Source of the DNA: Gammaproteobacteria bacterium | Lineage (GTDB): Bacteria; Pseudomonadota; Gammaproteobacteria; Ga0077536 | Direction of reading: 5' to 3' | Assembly: GCA_016191285.1 (NCBI GenBank) | Contig: JACPPA010000012.1 | Span: 248,001-312,000, forward strand | DNA length: 64,000 nucleotides | Shown: one piece after another, positions 1-9,939 of the stretch | How the letters are laid out: every line of letters starts with the position of its first letter | Numbering within the stretch: the stretch's first letter is position 1 | The notes under the pieces: generated by a model | The model's input: only the letters and a program-made list of their open reading frames with translations | The model's database searches: none | Told to the model about the DNA's origin: nothing | Translations under genes and position numbers: made by a program

Positions 1-1344
1 ACGCAATTGTTCTTGATTACCGTGGTCGCCAGCGGCTTGTGCTGGGGCATCATCGCGGCCTATGCATTGAAAGTCGCCGGACTCGCGCCGAGCGTTCCTC
101 TCTTACTACTCGCCGCGACAACCAGTGTCTTTGCGTTGGGCGCACACGCTGGTTACCTCCCTGCCGGATTGGCGACCGCCGCCGGGACCACTCTGCCACC
201 CGCGCTAGCGATGTTTTCGGAATTCACACGACTCGGAGCGGCGACTACGGTCGGCCTCGTGGTGTTGGGCAGCACGGCTTACTACTGCGCCTATCTACTC
301 AAACAGCAGGCGTGGGAAGCTCTTTCGCTACGTGAACGCAATGAGAAACTCGCGAGTTACCTTGACCAACGCCGCGAGCAGGTCGAAAAACTTAATGTCG
401 AATTAAAAACCACCCACGGTAAGCGCGAACAAGCGGAAGTGGGGTTGCGGCGTACTGCGGCAGATCTTGGGTTAGTCCAAGGTAAGGCCAAAGCGCTGGC
501 CGAGACGCTCGAACGCGTGTCGCCGCTGTGCCAGGTTACTGGGCTGGCCAATCGGCGGCACTTCGATCAGTTGCTGGACTCTGAGTGGCGCCGCGCCGCG
601 CGCGAAACCAAAGTCATCGCCATGGTGTTGATCGACGTCGACGAGTATGACAATTACCTCGCGTCCTACGGGCGCCAGTCGACTGATGGACTGCTAAAAC
701 GCGTCGCGACCCTGGTGCGGGGATATAACCGGCGGGCAGGCGATATAGGCGGCCGCTACGACGAGTCCAAAATCGCGTTGCTATTGCCGGGCTGCGACGC
801 GCGTAATGCGGGCCGCATTGCCGACTCCTTGCGCAAGCGTATCGAAGCACAAGGGATCCCGCACGTGCGTGAGAAAAGCCGTGAAGTCGCGACAGTGCAC
901 CTGGGAGTAGCCATGATCAAACCCACACGCGTCATGCGCCCGGACGAATTGCAAAAGCGCGTGGATGCCGCGCTCTATGAGGCACGTTTTCAAGGTGGCA
1001 ACCGCGTGGTCGTCTATCAGCCACTGAATAAGCTGCGCGTCGAACGCTGGGATCCGGCGCGCGATGGCTCGCTAAACGAACAGTCGTTACTGCAAAAGCT
1101 GCTGGTATGGGGCTACGACACCACTAAGCTTTTGATGCGCCCCGGAACACTCGTCGAACCTGAGCTAATCGCGGACGACCGCGTGCTAGCGATTGGCAGT
1201 GGCGAACTCAAGATCGAAGTCGAAGGGCATAAATTAAATGTAAAGCCTGGGGACTGCGTCTTCATCCCACAAGGCGTGGAACTGGGGCTAGAAGTTGTCG
1301 GCGAGCGCCCGGTACTAAAATTCACAGCCGCCAAAAATAAGTAA
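1..1344 (+). CDS. Membrane protein with degenerate GGDEF domain and C-terminal cupin domain
   Basis: The frame is open to the left edge, so the true start may lie outside; the first in-window start codon is TTG at 7. About four hydrophobic segments (residues 2-98) precede a charged coiled-coil-like stretch (about 104-170). Next comes a diguanylate-cyclase-like domain, recognised by the TGLANRRHFD entry motif near residue 177. The expected GGDEF signature after the conserved Arg-Tyr reads DESKI (codons 760-774), and several substrate positions are also changed, so cyclase activity is unlikely. The last 85 residues look like a small cupin barrel (a GELKIEV strand and a KPGDCVFIPQG motif). I infer a sensor or c-di-GMP-related scaffold rather than an enzyme. 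GGDEF-cupin fusion is an unusual arrangement. Confidence 0.8.
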   Translation, partial: TQLFLITVVASGLCWGIIAAYALKVAGLAPSVPLLLLAATTSVFALGAHAGYLPAGLATAAGTTLPPALAMFSEFTRLGAATTVGLVVLGSTAYYCAYLLKQQAWEALSLRERNEKLASYLDQRREQVEKLNVELKTTHGKREQAEVGLRRTAADLGLVQGKAKALAETLERVSPLCQVTGLANRRHFDQLLDSEWRRAARETKVIAMVLIDVDEYDNYLASYGRQSTDGLLKRVATLVRGYNRRAGDIGGRYDESKIALLLPGCDARNAGRIADSLRKRIEAQGIPHVREKSREVATVHLGVAMIKPTRVMRPDELQKRVDAALYEARFQGGNRVVVYQPLNKLRVERWDPARDGSLNEQSLLQKLLVWGYDTTKLLMRPGTLVEPELIADDRVLAIGSGELKIEVEGHKLNVKPGDCVFIPQGVELGLEVVGERPVLKFTAAKNK

Positions 1345-1405
1345 ACCGTAGCAGCATTGTTCCGGCTGCGCGACCCCGACATGCCCCGTAACTAAAGGAC
1401 CTCGA

Positions 1406-2095
1406 ATGCTTATGAAGAAGAGTGCGCTGCTGGGGATCTGCCTACTGTCATCGTCGCTGGCGGTTGCGGCGGAAAACCTCGGCACCAATCTGGAAACTGA
1501 CCAACGAAAAATCAGTTATGCGATCGGCCTCAGCACCGCGCAAAGCATTGTGCGCCAGGGTGTCGAGCTCGATCTGGAAGCGTACATGTTGGGTGTGCGC
1601 GATGCGCTCGACGGGTCGGCGCCGCGCCTGACCCAACAAGAATTTCAGAACGCACTCAGCCACGCCACCGATTCGGTAAACGATAAATTCAAAACGAAGG
1701 CCAAAGAAAACCTCAAGGCCGGTCAGGCCTTCATGGCCAAGAATAAACAACAAGACGGGGTGGTCGAACTGTCTAATGGAATTCAGTACAAGGAGCTTCG
1801 CAAGGGCTCCGGCGCCCACCCGAAAACTAGCGACAGCGTGACGGTCCATTATGAAGGTAGTTTGATCGATGGCACCGTGTTCGACAGTTCAAGGCAGCGC
1901 GGCGAAGCGGCCACGTTTCCGATCAATGGCGTCATTAAGGGCTGGCAGGAAGTACTGCCGCTGATGTCGGCAGGTTCGCGGTGGCAGGTCGTCATTCCGC
2001 CGAAATTGGCCTATGGCATCAAAGGCGCAGGTACCGGCATCGGTCCGAATGAAACCTTGGTGTTCGAAATCGAATTACTCGAGATCAAGAAATAA
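1406..2095 (+). CDS. Periplasmic FKBP-type peptidyl-prolyl cis-trans isomerase (FkpA/Mip-like)
   Basis: The 229-residue protein has a signal peptide (about residues 1-22, ending in AVAA), an FKBP N-terminal dimerisation region (about 30-110: LETDQRKISYAIG, then a helical stretch) and a C-terminal FKBP barrel (about 125-228) with VHYEGSLIDGTVFDSS, GVIKGWQE and PPKLAYG motifs. This order is that of FkpA, FklB and Mip, which catalyse prolyl isomerisation and act as chaperones in the periplasm. ATG 1406 follows AAAGGA at a suitable distance; ATG 1412 is an alternative start giving a cleaner signal peptide. Confidence 0.93.
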   Translation: MLMKKSALLGICLLSSSLAVAAENLGTNLETDQRKISYAIGLSTAQSIVRQGVELDLEAYMLGVRDALDGSAPRLTQQEFQNALSHATDSVNDKFKTKAKENLKAGQAFMAKNKQQDGVVELSNGIQYKELRKGSGAHPKTSDSVTVHYEGSLIDGTVFDSSRQRGEAATFPINGVIKGWQEVLPLMSAGSRWQVVIPPKLAYGIKGAGTGIGPNETLVFEIELLEIKK

Positions 2096-2137
2096 GGAGG
2101 CCGATATGATAACAGTTGATTATTGTGCGGCCGCTCG

Positions 2138-3229
2138 CTAATAACCTGCCAGGTCAGCCGCCAGTACTTCGGCCCGCCAACCCGTCCGCAGACGCTCGGG
2201 CCGCAGTCCGAGTAATACCCGTTCGAGATCCTTGCGCGTGGCGAGCAGCGTATTTGAGACCTTGAGTTCCCGCGCCCTTTTCGCGACCACGTTCTGCAAC
2301 TCGTTAAGTTGCTTTTGGGTCTCCAGGGACGGTCGCAGCCCTGGCTCGAGTACTTCCACGCTCTGCTCCGCCGCGGTAGCAATGATCCGCAGCATTGCGC
2401 CGGCGTGCCGCCGGATCAAGCCCGGCGGCACGCCGGCGCAATTGGCGAGGGCCGTGAGATCGCGTGGCCCAGAACGTGCGATGGCTAGCAAGGCATCGTC
2501 CTTCAACAGCCAGCCCCGCGGGCGGTTCAGTTGTTGCGCCAAAGATTCGCGCCATTCCGCTAGGCGACACGCCACCGGGATCGCGCCGGGCGCCAGGTTG
2601 GTAAGACCTTTAACACGGCGCCATGCTTCGGTCGGCGTCCCGCCAGCGTCAGTCGCCGCGATCAGGCGGCGCGTTTCTTCATATAACCAGTCGAGCTTGC
2701 CCTCCGCCGCCAATACGCTTTGCAAGCGTTCGCGGAGTTCATTGAGGTAACGCACGTCGTCCATCGCATAGGCCAGTTGCTCGGCGCTTAATGGGCGACG
2801 CACCCAATCGGTTCGCGTTTGGGATTTATCTAATGTCACGCCGCAATACTGTTCGACCAGCCACGCATATGAGACCTGGTCTGGATGCCCGATCAGCGCC
2901 GCCGCGATTTGGGTATCGAACAACGGCAACGGCGCCGTCCCTTTGGCACTGCTTAGCGCTTCGAGGTCTTGGCGCGCGGCGTGAAAGATTTTGAGTGCTA
3001 ACGATGTATTGAGGAACTCACCGAACACAGCAAGGTCAGTTAGAACTAGGGCGTCGATACAGAAGCTTCCGTTCGAGGTCGCTAATTGGACGAGGCACAG
3101 TTGCGGGTAATAGGTGCTTTCACGCTGAAACTCGGTGTCCAGCGCAAGCCAGTCAGCCGTCGCGACGGCCGCTAACGCGGCAGCTAACTGATCGGCGGTG
3201 GTGACCTCGGAATAAAGTGCCACATCCAC
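2138..3229 (-). CDS. rnd: Ribonuclease D
   Basis: This is a 3'-5' exoribonuclease of the DEDDy family, which trims tRNA and other small RNA 3' ends in the cytoplasm. Visible motifs are the ExoI DTEFQRE (Asp31 and Glu33 from the proposed start), FHAARQDLEAL (ExoII) and YAMDDVRYL (ExoIII with Asp and Tyr), followed by HRDC-like helical regions. The frame is open to GTG 3343, but that start would run into the divergent protease gene. I prefer GTG 3229, which has GGAG 8 bases upstream and gives 363 residues, typical of RNase D. GTG 3223 is a close alternative. Confidence 0.9.
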   Translation of the reverse strand: MDVALYSEVTTADQLAAALAAVATADWLALDTEFQRESTYYPQLCLVQLATSNGSFCIDALVLTDLAVFGEFLNTSLALKIFHAARQDLEALSSAKGTAPLPLFDTQIAAALIGHPDQVSYAWLVEQYCGVTLDKSQTRTDWVRRPLSAEQLAYAMDDVRYLNELRERLQSVLAAEGKLDWLYEETRRLIAATDAGGTPTEAWRRVKGLTNLAPGAIPVACRLAEWRESLAQQLNRPRGWLLKDDALLAIARSGPRDLTALANCAGVPPGLIRRHAGAMLRIIATAAEQSVEVLEPGLRPSLETQKQLNELQNVVAKRARELKVSNTLLATRKDLERVLLGLRPERLRTGWRAEVLAADLAGY

Positions 3230-3461
3230 TAGAGCGTCTCCGCGCTGGCGTTCAACTCGCGGCGGCCTGACGACAGAATAACCCAGCGCGGTGTAGGACA
3301 ACGGAAACGAATTGAAGGAAACGTAATAATTGCGTGTCACCACTCAAAATCTGGAACCGATAAGTCAGGAGATACGCTACACTACGCATGTCCCCTCGCC
3401 GCGGTATCTTTACACGATGCCTGACAATTCCTTAGGTAGCAATTCAAGCGCTCGAGATTTT

Positions 3462-5666
3462 ATGACATCGCCATCTTTCCGACGGTTTTTCCACTTCCTT
3501 ACCGTCGTCCTAGCCTTATTCTGTGGCGCAGTCCAAGCCACCGCGCCGATCGTCCCGATAGATCAACTGACGCCGCAAAGCGAACACCGCCGCGCGACCC
3601 GTTTGATTACGCACTTCATCGCCAACTATCACTACAAGAAGGCAGTGCTGGACGATGAACTATCGGAGGTTATCTTCGATAACTACCTCGACGCCCTAGA
3701 CCCGACCAAGAGCTACCTGCTGCAATCCGACATTGATGAATTCAGTGCGTATTCCAAAGAGCTGGATGACGATCTAAGAAACTCCGATCTGCGGTCGATC
3801 TTCGAAATGTTCGTGCGCTACCGGCAACGGGTTGAAGCGCGCGTCGATTACGCACTCGGGTTGCTCAACACCCCGTTTAATTTCAACGTCGACGAATCCT
3901 TTCTGTTTGATCGCAAGGACGCCAAATGGCCCGCCAATGACGCCGAAGTCAACGAGCTGTGGCGTAAACGGGTTAAAAACGATTGGCTGTCACTCCGCCT
4001 TGCTGGCAAGAAAGACAAGGACATTAAAACCACACTCGCCAAGCGTTACGAAGGCCTCAAGCGTCTCACCGAGCAATTCAATAGCGAAGATGTCTTCCAG
4101 ACTTTTATCAACGCTTACACCACCGCCATCGATCCCCACACCGCGTATTTTTCGCCACGTTCATCGGAGAATTTCAAAATACGCATGAGTCTGTCGCTCG
4201 AAGGAATCGGCGCCGTCCTGCAAAGCGATAATGAATACACCATGGTGCGCGAAGTCGTGCACGGCGGCCCCGCGGGTTTGAGCGGGAAATTGCACGCCAA
4301 CGACCGCATCGTCGGGATCGGGCAAGGCGCCGCGGGGGAAATCACCGATGTTGTTGGTTGGCGATTAGACGACGTGGTCGATCTAATTCGCGGCCCCAAG
4401 GGTTCCGTGGTGCAACTGCAAATCCTGCCCAAGGGCGCGGGACCCGATGGCACGACGCGCACGATCAAGCTCACCCGAAACACGATCGCGCTCGATGAGC
4501 AGGCCGCCAAGAAAAAAATCATCGAAGTAACGAACGCGGGAGTCAAACAAAAAATTGGCGTCATCGAGCTGCCGACTTTTTACATGGATTTTGAAGCGCG
4601 AATGCAGGGTAACGAAAATTACCGCAGCACCACGCGCGATGTCCGAAAATTAATCGTCGAACTTGCGCGTGAAAATATTGCAGGTCTCATCATCGATCTG
4701 CGCAGTAACGGTGGTGGCTCCCTGTCCGAAGCCACCGAACTCACTGGTCTATTCATCGGCACCGGCCCTGTCGTGCAAGTTAAGAATTCGCAAGGCCGCG
4801 TGCAGCTGGAACGCGATACGGATTCGGAAATCGCGTATTCGGGCCCACTGGCGGTTCTGGTCGATCGGAACAGCGCCTCGGCCTCGGAAATTTTCGCTGC
4901 CGCTATTCAAGACTATCACCGTGGTCTTATTCTCGGCGAACCGACTTTCGGCAAGGGTACCGTGCAGAATCTGGTCGATCTCAATCGCTTTGATGAGGAA
5001 GCCAATGGCAAATTGGGGCAACTCAAGGCGACCATCGCACAATTCTTCCGCGTCGAGGGCGATAGTACACAATTCCGCGGCGTAGTCCCGGATGTTAGTT
5101 TTTCCACGGGCTTCAGCGCTAAAGATCAAGGCGAGCGGGCGCTCAAGCATTCATTACCGTTCGCGCACATCGCGGCGGTTAACTACACCCCGGTGCATGC
5201 CGGGTTTGAGCAGCTCGACGTCATCCGCAAGGAGCACGATGAGCGCGCCGCCAAGGATCCCGCATTCCAGGCGTTGTTAGCACAGGAACGTGCCGTCCAA
5301 CAGGCCGCCGATAAAAAGGAAATTTCGTTACTGGAAACGAAGCGCAAGGCGGAACACGAAACTACTCGGCGTGAGCAGAATGTGCGGGAAAATCAAATTC
5401 GGGTGGCGCATGGTCTCGCCCCAAACCCGCTCAAGGAAACTGAAGGCGACAGTGAGAGCGACGACGCTGGAGCCACCACCGAGAATGATGACAAAAACAA
5501 ATTTGACGTGGTATTGGAAGAAGCGGCTAAAGTAGTTCGCGACTTCGCGCAAGGTGGCGCCGAATCCGCGCATCGCATGGCCGATGCCCAGCCAGTGCCA
5601 ATGTCAACCCATGGCGACACCGGTACTGCAGCTACTCCGCAGATGGAGCGCGAAAAAATCCACTAG
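3462..5666 (+). CDS. prc: Tail-specific periplasmic protease (Prc/Tsp, S41 family)
   Basis: This is a carboxy-terminal processing protease of the periplasm. From ATG 3462 it has a clear signal peptide (RRFFHFLTVVLALFCGAVQA), a helical N-terminal domain, a PDZ domain (LEGIGAVLQ... GPAG... NDRIVGIGQG) and an S41 protease core with DLRSNGGGSLSEA. The catalytic Ser lies in NSASASEIFAAA and the catalytic Lys in FGKGTVQ, exactly as in E. coli Prc. A charged DUF3340-like C-terminus ends the protein. The frame extends upstream to GTG 3330 and ATG 3417, but those starts would put about 15-45 hydrophilic residues ahead of the signal peptide. The gene is divergent from rnd. Confidence 0.93.
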   Translation: MTSPSFRRFFHFLTVVLALFCGAVQATAPIVPIDQLTPQSEHRRATRLITHFIANYHYKKAVLDDELSEVIFDNYLDALDPTKSYLLQSDIDEFSAYSKELDDDLRNSDLRSIFEMFVRYRQRVEARVDYALGLLNTPFNFNVDESFLFDRKDAKWPANDAEVNELWRKRVKNDWLSLRLAGKKDKDIKTTLAKRYEGLKRLTEQFNSEDVFQTFINAYTTAIDPHTAYFSPRSSENFKIRMSLSLEGIGAVLQSDNEYTMVREVVHGGPAGLSGKLHANDRIVGIGQGAAGEITDVVGWRLDDVVDLIRGPKGSVVQLQILPKGAGPDGTTRTIKLTRNTIALDEQAAKKKIIEVTNAGVKQKIGVIELPTFYMDFEARMQGNENYRSTTRDVRKLIVELARENIAGLIIDLRSNGGGSLSEATELTGLFIGTGPVVQVKNSQGRVQLERDTDSEIAYSGPLAVLVDRNSASASEIFAAAIQDYHRGLILGEPTFGKGTVQNLVDLNRFDEEANGKLGQLKATIAQFFRVEGDSTQFRGVVPDVSFSTGFSAKDQGERALKHSLPFAHIAAVNYTPVHAGFEQLDVIRKEHDERAAKDPAFQALLAQERAVQQAADKKEISLLETKRKAEHETTRREQNVRENQIRVAHGLAPNPLKETEGDSESDDAGATTENDDKNKFDVVLEEAAKVVRDFAQGGAESAHRMADAQPVPMSTHGDTGTAATPQMEREKIH

Positions 5667-5745
5667 GCGCGTCCCGTCACCGGTCGTTCAATCGCGCCGG
5701 CGATGCTACACTCCGGCCTGTCCTCCTCAATTTAGTTAGGCTCGA

Positions 5746-6837
5746 ATGTTTGTAAGAGTTGTCCTGATGCTGCTCTTTGCCGGTGCAATTTTTGGTGGAT
5801 TGGCCTATACCAAGTATCAGCAAATCCAGCGCCTCAAAGTTCAATTTTCGGCTCCCCAACCGCCAACCAAGGTCGCGATCACCACGGTGCGACAGGTCCG
5901 TTGGCAAAACGGGGTCAGCGGCACGGGAGCGCTCACCGCCGTACAAGATGTGCAGGTGACAAACGAAGTCCCCGGCCTCGTCGCCGGCATCCATTTCGAA
6001 TCAGGACAGCAGGTCACCAAGGGTGATGTGCTCGTAACGCTTGATACCGCGGTGGACCAAGCGGTGCTGAACGGCTTGCAGGCCGAAGAGCGCCTCGCCA
6101 ACGTGCAATTCGAACGGGCGGCAAAATTAGTGCGTGACCACACGATGGCGCAATCGCAATACGATGAAGCCGCGGCGCGTCACGCGCGGACCGCCGCCGA
6201 CCTCCTCGCGCAACAGGCGCAGATCGCAAAGAAGACCATTCGCGCCCCGTTTTCCGGATCGTTGGGGATTCGACGCATTGCTCTCGGTCAATATCTCAAA
6301 GCCGGCTCGAGCATCGTTCCGTTACAAACGCTCACGCCAATCTATCTCGATTCCGCGATCCCCGAACGGTTCTACCCGTTGTTGAAAATCGGTCAAGAGG
6401 TGCGAGTCCGTGTTCAAGCCTATGCGCCGGAACAATTTGTCGGGAAAATCGCCGCGATCGAACCCGGGATCGATCCCGCAACCCGGATGGTACGCGTGCG
6501 CGCCGAACTCGCGAATGCCGATCGGCGTTTACGCCCCGGCATGTTCGTCGAAGTCGACGCCGTGCAAGCGACCACTGATGAAGTCCTAGTGTTGCCCGAC
6601 ACCGCGGTGACCTACAGCCCGTATGGCAACTCGGTGTTCGTGATCGAGAAAACTCCCAAGGGCGCCACGGTAACGCGCCGCCAAATCGAGACCGGTCCCA
6701 TGCGCGATGGCCAAGTCGCGGTACTGAAGGGCCTAGGCGTTGGCGAGCAAATCGTCGCGGTGGGTCAAAATAAATTGCGCAACGGCATGTTGGTCGAAAC
6801 GGTAACCGCGACCACCACCGATCCCGCGAACATGTAG
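5746..6837 (+). CDS. RND efflux pump periplasmic adaptor (membrane fusion protein)
   Basis: The 363-residue protein has one N-terminal membrane anchor (residues 3-21), a split lipoyl domain (NEVPGLVAGIHFESGQQVTKGDVLVTLD and TIRAPFSGSLGIRRI), an alpha-hairpin between them, and beta-barrel and membrane-proximal domains (RPGMFVEVDA, then LPDTAVTYSPYGNSVFVI). It links the inner-membrane pump encoded 13 bases downstream to an outer-membrane channel that is not encoded in this window. The family exports drugs, solvents or metabolites. The substrate cannot be read from the sequence. Confidence 0.92.
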   Translation: MFVRVVLMLLFAGAIFGGLAYTKYQQIQRLKVQFSAPQPPTKVAITTVRQVRWQNGVSGTGALTAVQDVQVTNEVPGLVAGIHFESGQQVTKGDVLVTLDTAVDQAVLNGLQAEERLANVQFERAAKLVRDHTMAQSQYDEAAARHARTAADLLAQQAQIAKKTIRAPFSGSLGIRRIALGQYLKAGSSIVPLQTLTPIYLDSAIPERFYPLLKIGQEVRVRVQAYAPEQFVGKIAAIEPGIDPATRMVRVRAELANADRRLRPGMFVEVDAVQATTDEVLVLPDTAVTYSPYGNSVFVIEKTPKGATVTRRQIETGPMRDGQVAVLKGLGVGEQIVAVGQNKLRNGMLVETVTATTTDPANM

Positions 6838-6850
6838 CACTCGCCCACCG

Positions 6851-9800
6851 ATGGCGTTCACCGATATCTTTATTCGCCGTCCAGTACTCGCCAGCGTGGT
6901 GAGTCTGCTTATCATGTTGCTCGGATTGCGGGCGATAGAGTCGTTGGAGCTGCGCCAATTTCCGCAAACCGAAAACGCCGTAATCACGATCACCACACCT
7001 TATCCGGGTGCGAATAGCGAACTCGTCAAAGGCTTCATCACGACTCCGCTCCAACAAGCCATCGCGGAGGCCGATGGCATCGACTACATGTCGTCGAGCA
7101 GTCGTCAGGGTGCGTCTTCGATCGAAGTCACGATGAAACTCAACTACAGCGCGCACGATGCAGTGGCTGAAATCCAAAGCAAGGTCGCGAGTCAACGCGC
7201 CGTATTACCCAAAGAGGCCGACGATCCCATCATCGAGTCCAAAGTGGGCGATCCAACTTCGCTGATGTACATCGCGTTCTACAGCGACGCGATGTCGCCG
7301 CAGCAGATTCAGGATTACCTGCTACGCGTCGTGCGCCCGCAACTCCAGGCTCTCCCAGGCGTGGCCAAGGCCGGTATCTTCGGCCGTAATGGCTATGCGA
7401 TGCGAATTTGGCTCGATCCGAAACGCATGGCGGCGTTGAATGTCACCGCGGCCGAAGTGCGGCAGGTACTCGAAAAAAATAATTATTTGGTCGGCCCAGG
7501 CGCGACGCGTGGCCAATACGTCGGGATCGATCTCGATACCACCACCGATATCAACCGGGTTGACGATTTCAATAATCTCGTCATTCGTGCCGACCGAGGA
7601 ATGCTGGTGCGCCTCTCGGATGTGGCGCGCTCGGAACTCGGCGCTGAGGATTACAATTTCACGAGCTGGTACAAATCGAACACCGCCAGCTACATCGGCA
7701 TCGATCCCACGCCGGGCGCGAACCCGCTGACGGTGGCTAAATTGGTGCGCAATGAAATCCCAAAAATAAAAGCGCAAATGCCAAGCGGCTTACAGGTCTT
7801 CATTCCCTATGATGCGAGTCAATTCATCGAGGAGTCGATCAACGAAGTCTTTAAAACCCTCGCCGAATCGGTAGGGATCGTTTTATTCGTGATCTTTTTA
7901 TCGCTCGGCTCGATTCGGGCGGCTTTGATTCCAGCGATCGCAGTCCCGCTTTCGATTATCGGCGCGGCGTTTCTGATGCTGCTGCTCGGCTATTCGATCA
8001 ACATGCTGACGTTGCTCGCGATGGTGCTTGCCATCGGTTTAGTGGTTGACGATGCGATCGTCGTCGTTGAGAACGTCCATCGTCACATGCAAGATGGCTT
8101 AAGCGCTTTAGACGCAGCGTTGATCGGGGCGCGCGAGCTGCGCTTGCCCATCATCGCGATGACCACGACCCTGGTCGCGGTCTACGCGCCGATTGGCTTT
8201 ATCGGCGGCCTCGTCGGCACGCTATTTACCGAGTTTGCTTTTTCGTTGGCGGGCGCCGTGCTCATTTCCGGCGTGGTCGCACTGACGCTGTCGCCGATGC
8301 TGAGTTCCAAAGTGCTTAAATCCGGCCACGGCAACCGGTTCGAATCGATGGTCGAGCGCTTCTTCACCGCGCTTTCCCATGGCTATCGCGATGCCCTACG
8401 TTGGATGCTGCGCGGCTGGCCGGTGATGATTGTCTTCGGCTTGCTGGTCTTGCTCAGCATGTTTCCGATGTACCTCGTCAGCCAGAAAGAGCTCGCGCCA
8501 ACTGAAGACCAAGGGATTTTATTCGTCGCCGCGCGCGGTCCGGAAGTCGCAACCCTGGATTACACCAAGGCTTACTCGCAGCAAATGATCAAGGCCTTCG
8601 AAACTATTCCCGAATATAACGAGAGCTTTTTTATTCTGGGGTTTAACGGCGCCCCCAATACAAGCTTCGGCGGCTTTAAGTTGAAGCCCATCGCTGAACG
8701 CGACCGCTCACAGATGGTCATTCAAAACGATCTCCAGCCGAAATTAAATGACATTACCGGGATGCAGGTATCAGCCTTTCCACGACCGAGCTTACCCGGC
8801 GCGGGTCGTGGCTTGCCCATCCAATTTGTGGTCATGACACCCGCCGATTACACCGAACTCAATACCGCGGTCGACGAATTGCTGGATCGTGCGGTACAAA
8901 GCGGCAAATTCATGTTTCTTCAAAAGTCCGTGGAATTCGCGCGGCCCAAAACCACGGTCGTCATTGATCGCAATCGCGCCGGTGCCTTAGGCATCCAAAT
9001 GGAGGATGTGGGACGCGAATTGGCGACCATGCTCGGGGGCAATTACATTAATTGGTTTAACCTGGAAGGGCGTAGCTACAAGGTGATTCCGCAAGTTCCG
9101 GATCAACTCCGCGCGGATCAATCGATGCTGGATGGCTATTACATTCGAACCGTCAGCGGCAAGCTGGTGCCCATGTCGAGTATCGTGTCCTTCAAACAAT
9201 CGGTTGAACCGAGTGAACGCTCGCAATTTCAGCAATTGAATGCGCTGACACTGCAAGGACTGGCGGCGCCGGGGGTGGCGATGGGCGATGCGCTCGAATA
9301 TTTGGATCAGGAGGCGCACAAAATCCTCCCACAAGGGTTCGCTTGGGATTACGCCGGGGTGTCGCGGCAGTACGTGCAAGAGGGTGCAGCGCTCGTCGCG
9401 ACCATGTTGCTCGCCGCCGTGGTCATTTACCTGGTGCTTGCCGCGCAGTTCGAGTCGTGGCGCGATCCGCTGATCATCATGATGTCGGTCCCAATGACCA
9501 TCGCCGGTGCGCTGGCGTTCATCATGCTGGGCTTTGCCACGATCAACATTTATACCCAGGTCGGCTTGGTCACCTTGATTGGGCTCATCGCTAAAAATGG
9601 CATCCTGATCGTCGAGTTCGCCAATCAACTGCAAGTCGAACGCGGGCTATCGAAACGCGATGCCGTCGAAACGGCGGCGATGATTCGGCTGCGACCGATT
9701 CTGATGACCACGGTGTCGATGATCGTCGCGATGATTCCGCTCCTGACAGCGCAAGGGCCAGGCGCGGTGAGCCGGTTTCATATTGGGCTCGTCATTGCGG

Positions 9801-9934
9801 CTGGACTCGGGATTGGCACGCTTTTCACGCTGTTTGTCGTGCCGGCGTTCTACCTTGCACTCGCGCGTGATCACCGCCAGGCGAGCGCTACCGCAACCAT
9901 TCAAATGGTTGAACCAAAGCTCTCCGAAGGGTAA
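6851..9934 (+). CDS. RND multidrug efflux transporter, inner-membrane pump
   Basis: This is a 1027-residue AcrB/MexF-class hydrophobe/amphiphile pump. It has the two-fold repeated RND architecture: a TM helix, a large periplasmic loop, then five or six TM helices, twice. The proton relay residues are present: the Asp pair in TM4 (GLVVDDAIVVVEN) and the TM10 Lys (GLIAKNGILIVEF). It follows the adaptor gene by 13 bases and precedes an SDR by 5 bases, so the three genes are probably cotranscribed. No local regulator or TolC-type channel is seen. Confidence 0.95.
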   Translation: MAFTDIFIRRPVLASVVSLLIMLLGLRAIESLELRQFPQTENAVITITTPYPGANSELVKGFITTPLQQAIAEADGIDYMSSSSRQGASSIEVTMKLNYSAHDAVAEIQSKVASQRAVLPKEADDPIIESKVGDPTSLMYIAFYSDAMSPQQIQDYLLRVVRPQLQALPGVAKAGIFGRNGYAMRIWLDPKRMAALNVTAAEVRQVLEKNNYLVGPGATRGQYVGIDLDTTTDINRVDDFNNLVIRADRGMLVRLSDVARSELGAEDYNFTSWYKSNTASYIGIDPTPGANPLTVAKLVRNEIPKIKAQMPSGLQVFIPYDASQFIEESINEVFKTLAESVGIVLFVIFLSLGSIRAALIPAIAVPLSIIGAAFLMLLLGYSINMLTLLAMVLAIGLVVDDAIVVVENVHRHMQDGLSALDAALIGARELRLPIIAMTTTLVAVYAPIGFIGGLVGTLFTEFAFSLAGAVLISGVVALTLSPMLSSKVLKSGHGNRFESMVERFFTALSHGYRDALRWMLRGWPVMIVFGLLVLLSMFPMYLVSQKELAPTEDQGILFVAARGPEVATLDYTKAYSQQMIKAFETIPEYNESFFILGFNGAPNTSFGGFKLKPIAERDRSQMVIQNDLQPKLNDITGMQVSAFPRPSLPGAGRGLPIQFVVMTPADYTELNTAVDELLDRAVQSGKFMFLQKSVEFARPKTTVVIDRNRAGALGIQMEDVGRELATMLGGNYINWFNLEGRSYKVIPQVPDQLRADQSMLDGYYIRTVSGKLVPMSSIVSFKQSVEPSERSQFQQLNALTLQGLAAPGVAMGDALEYLDQEAHKILPQGFAWDYAGVSRQYVQEGAALVATMLLAAVVIYLVLAAQFESWRDPLIIMMSVPMTIAGALAFIMLGFATINIYTQVGLVTLIGLIAKNGILIVEFANQLQVERGLSKRDAVETAAMIRLRPILMTTVSMIVAMIPLLTAQGPGAVSRFHIGLVIAAGLGIGTLFTLFVVPAFYLALARDHRQASATATIQMVEPKLSEG

Positions 9935-9939
9935 TTAGC

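Noticed and set aside
2232-2750. Plus-strand 172-codon frame inside rnd
   Set aside because: It is antisense to a gene with clear motifs, and its composition (many Arg, Ser, Ala) is that of a shadow frame.
3230-3461. Long starts for both rnd (to 3343) and prc (from 3330)
   Set aside because: The two frames would overlap at their 5' ends; shorter starts with a GGAG site (rnd) and a direct signal peptide (prc) are more sensible.
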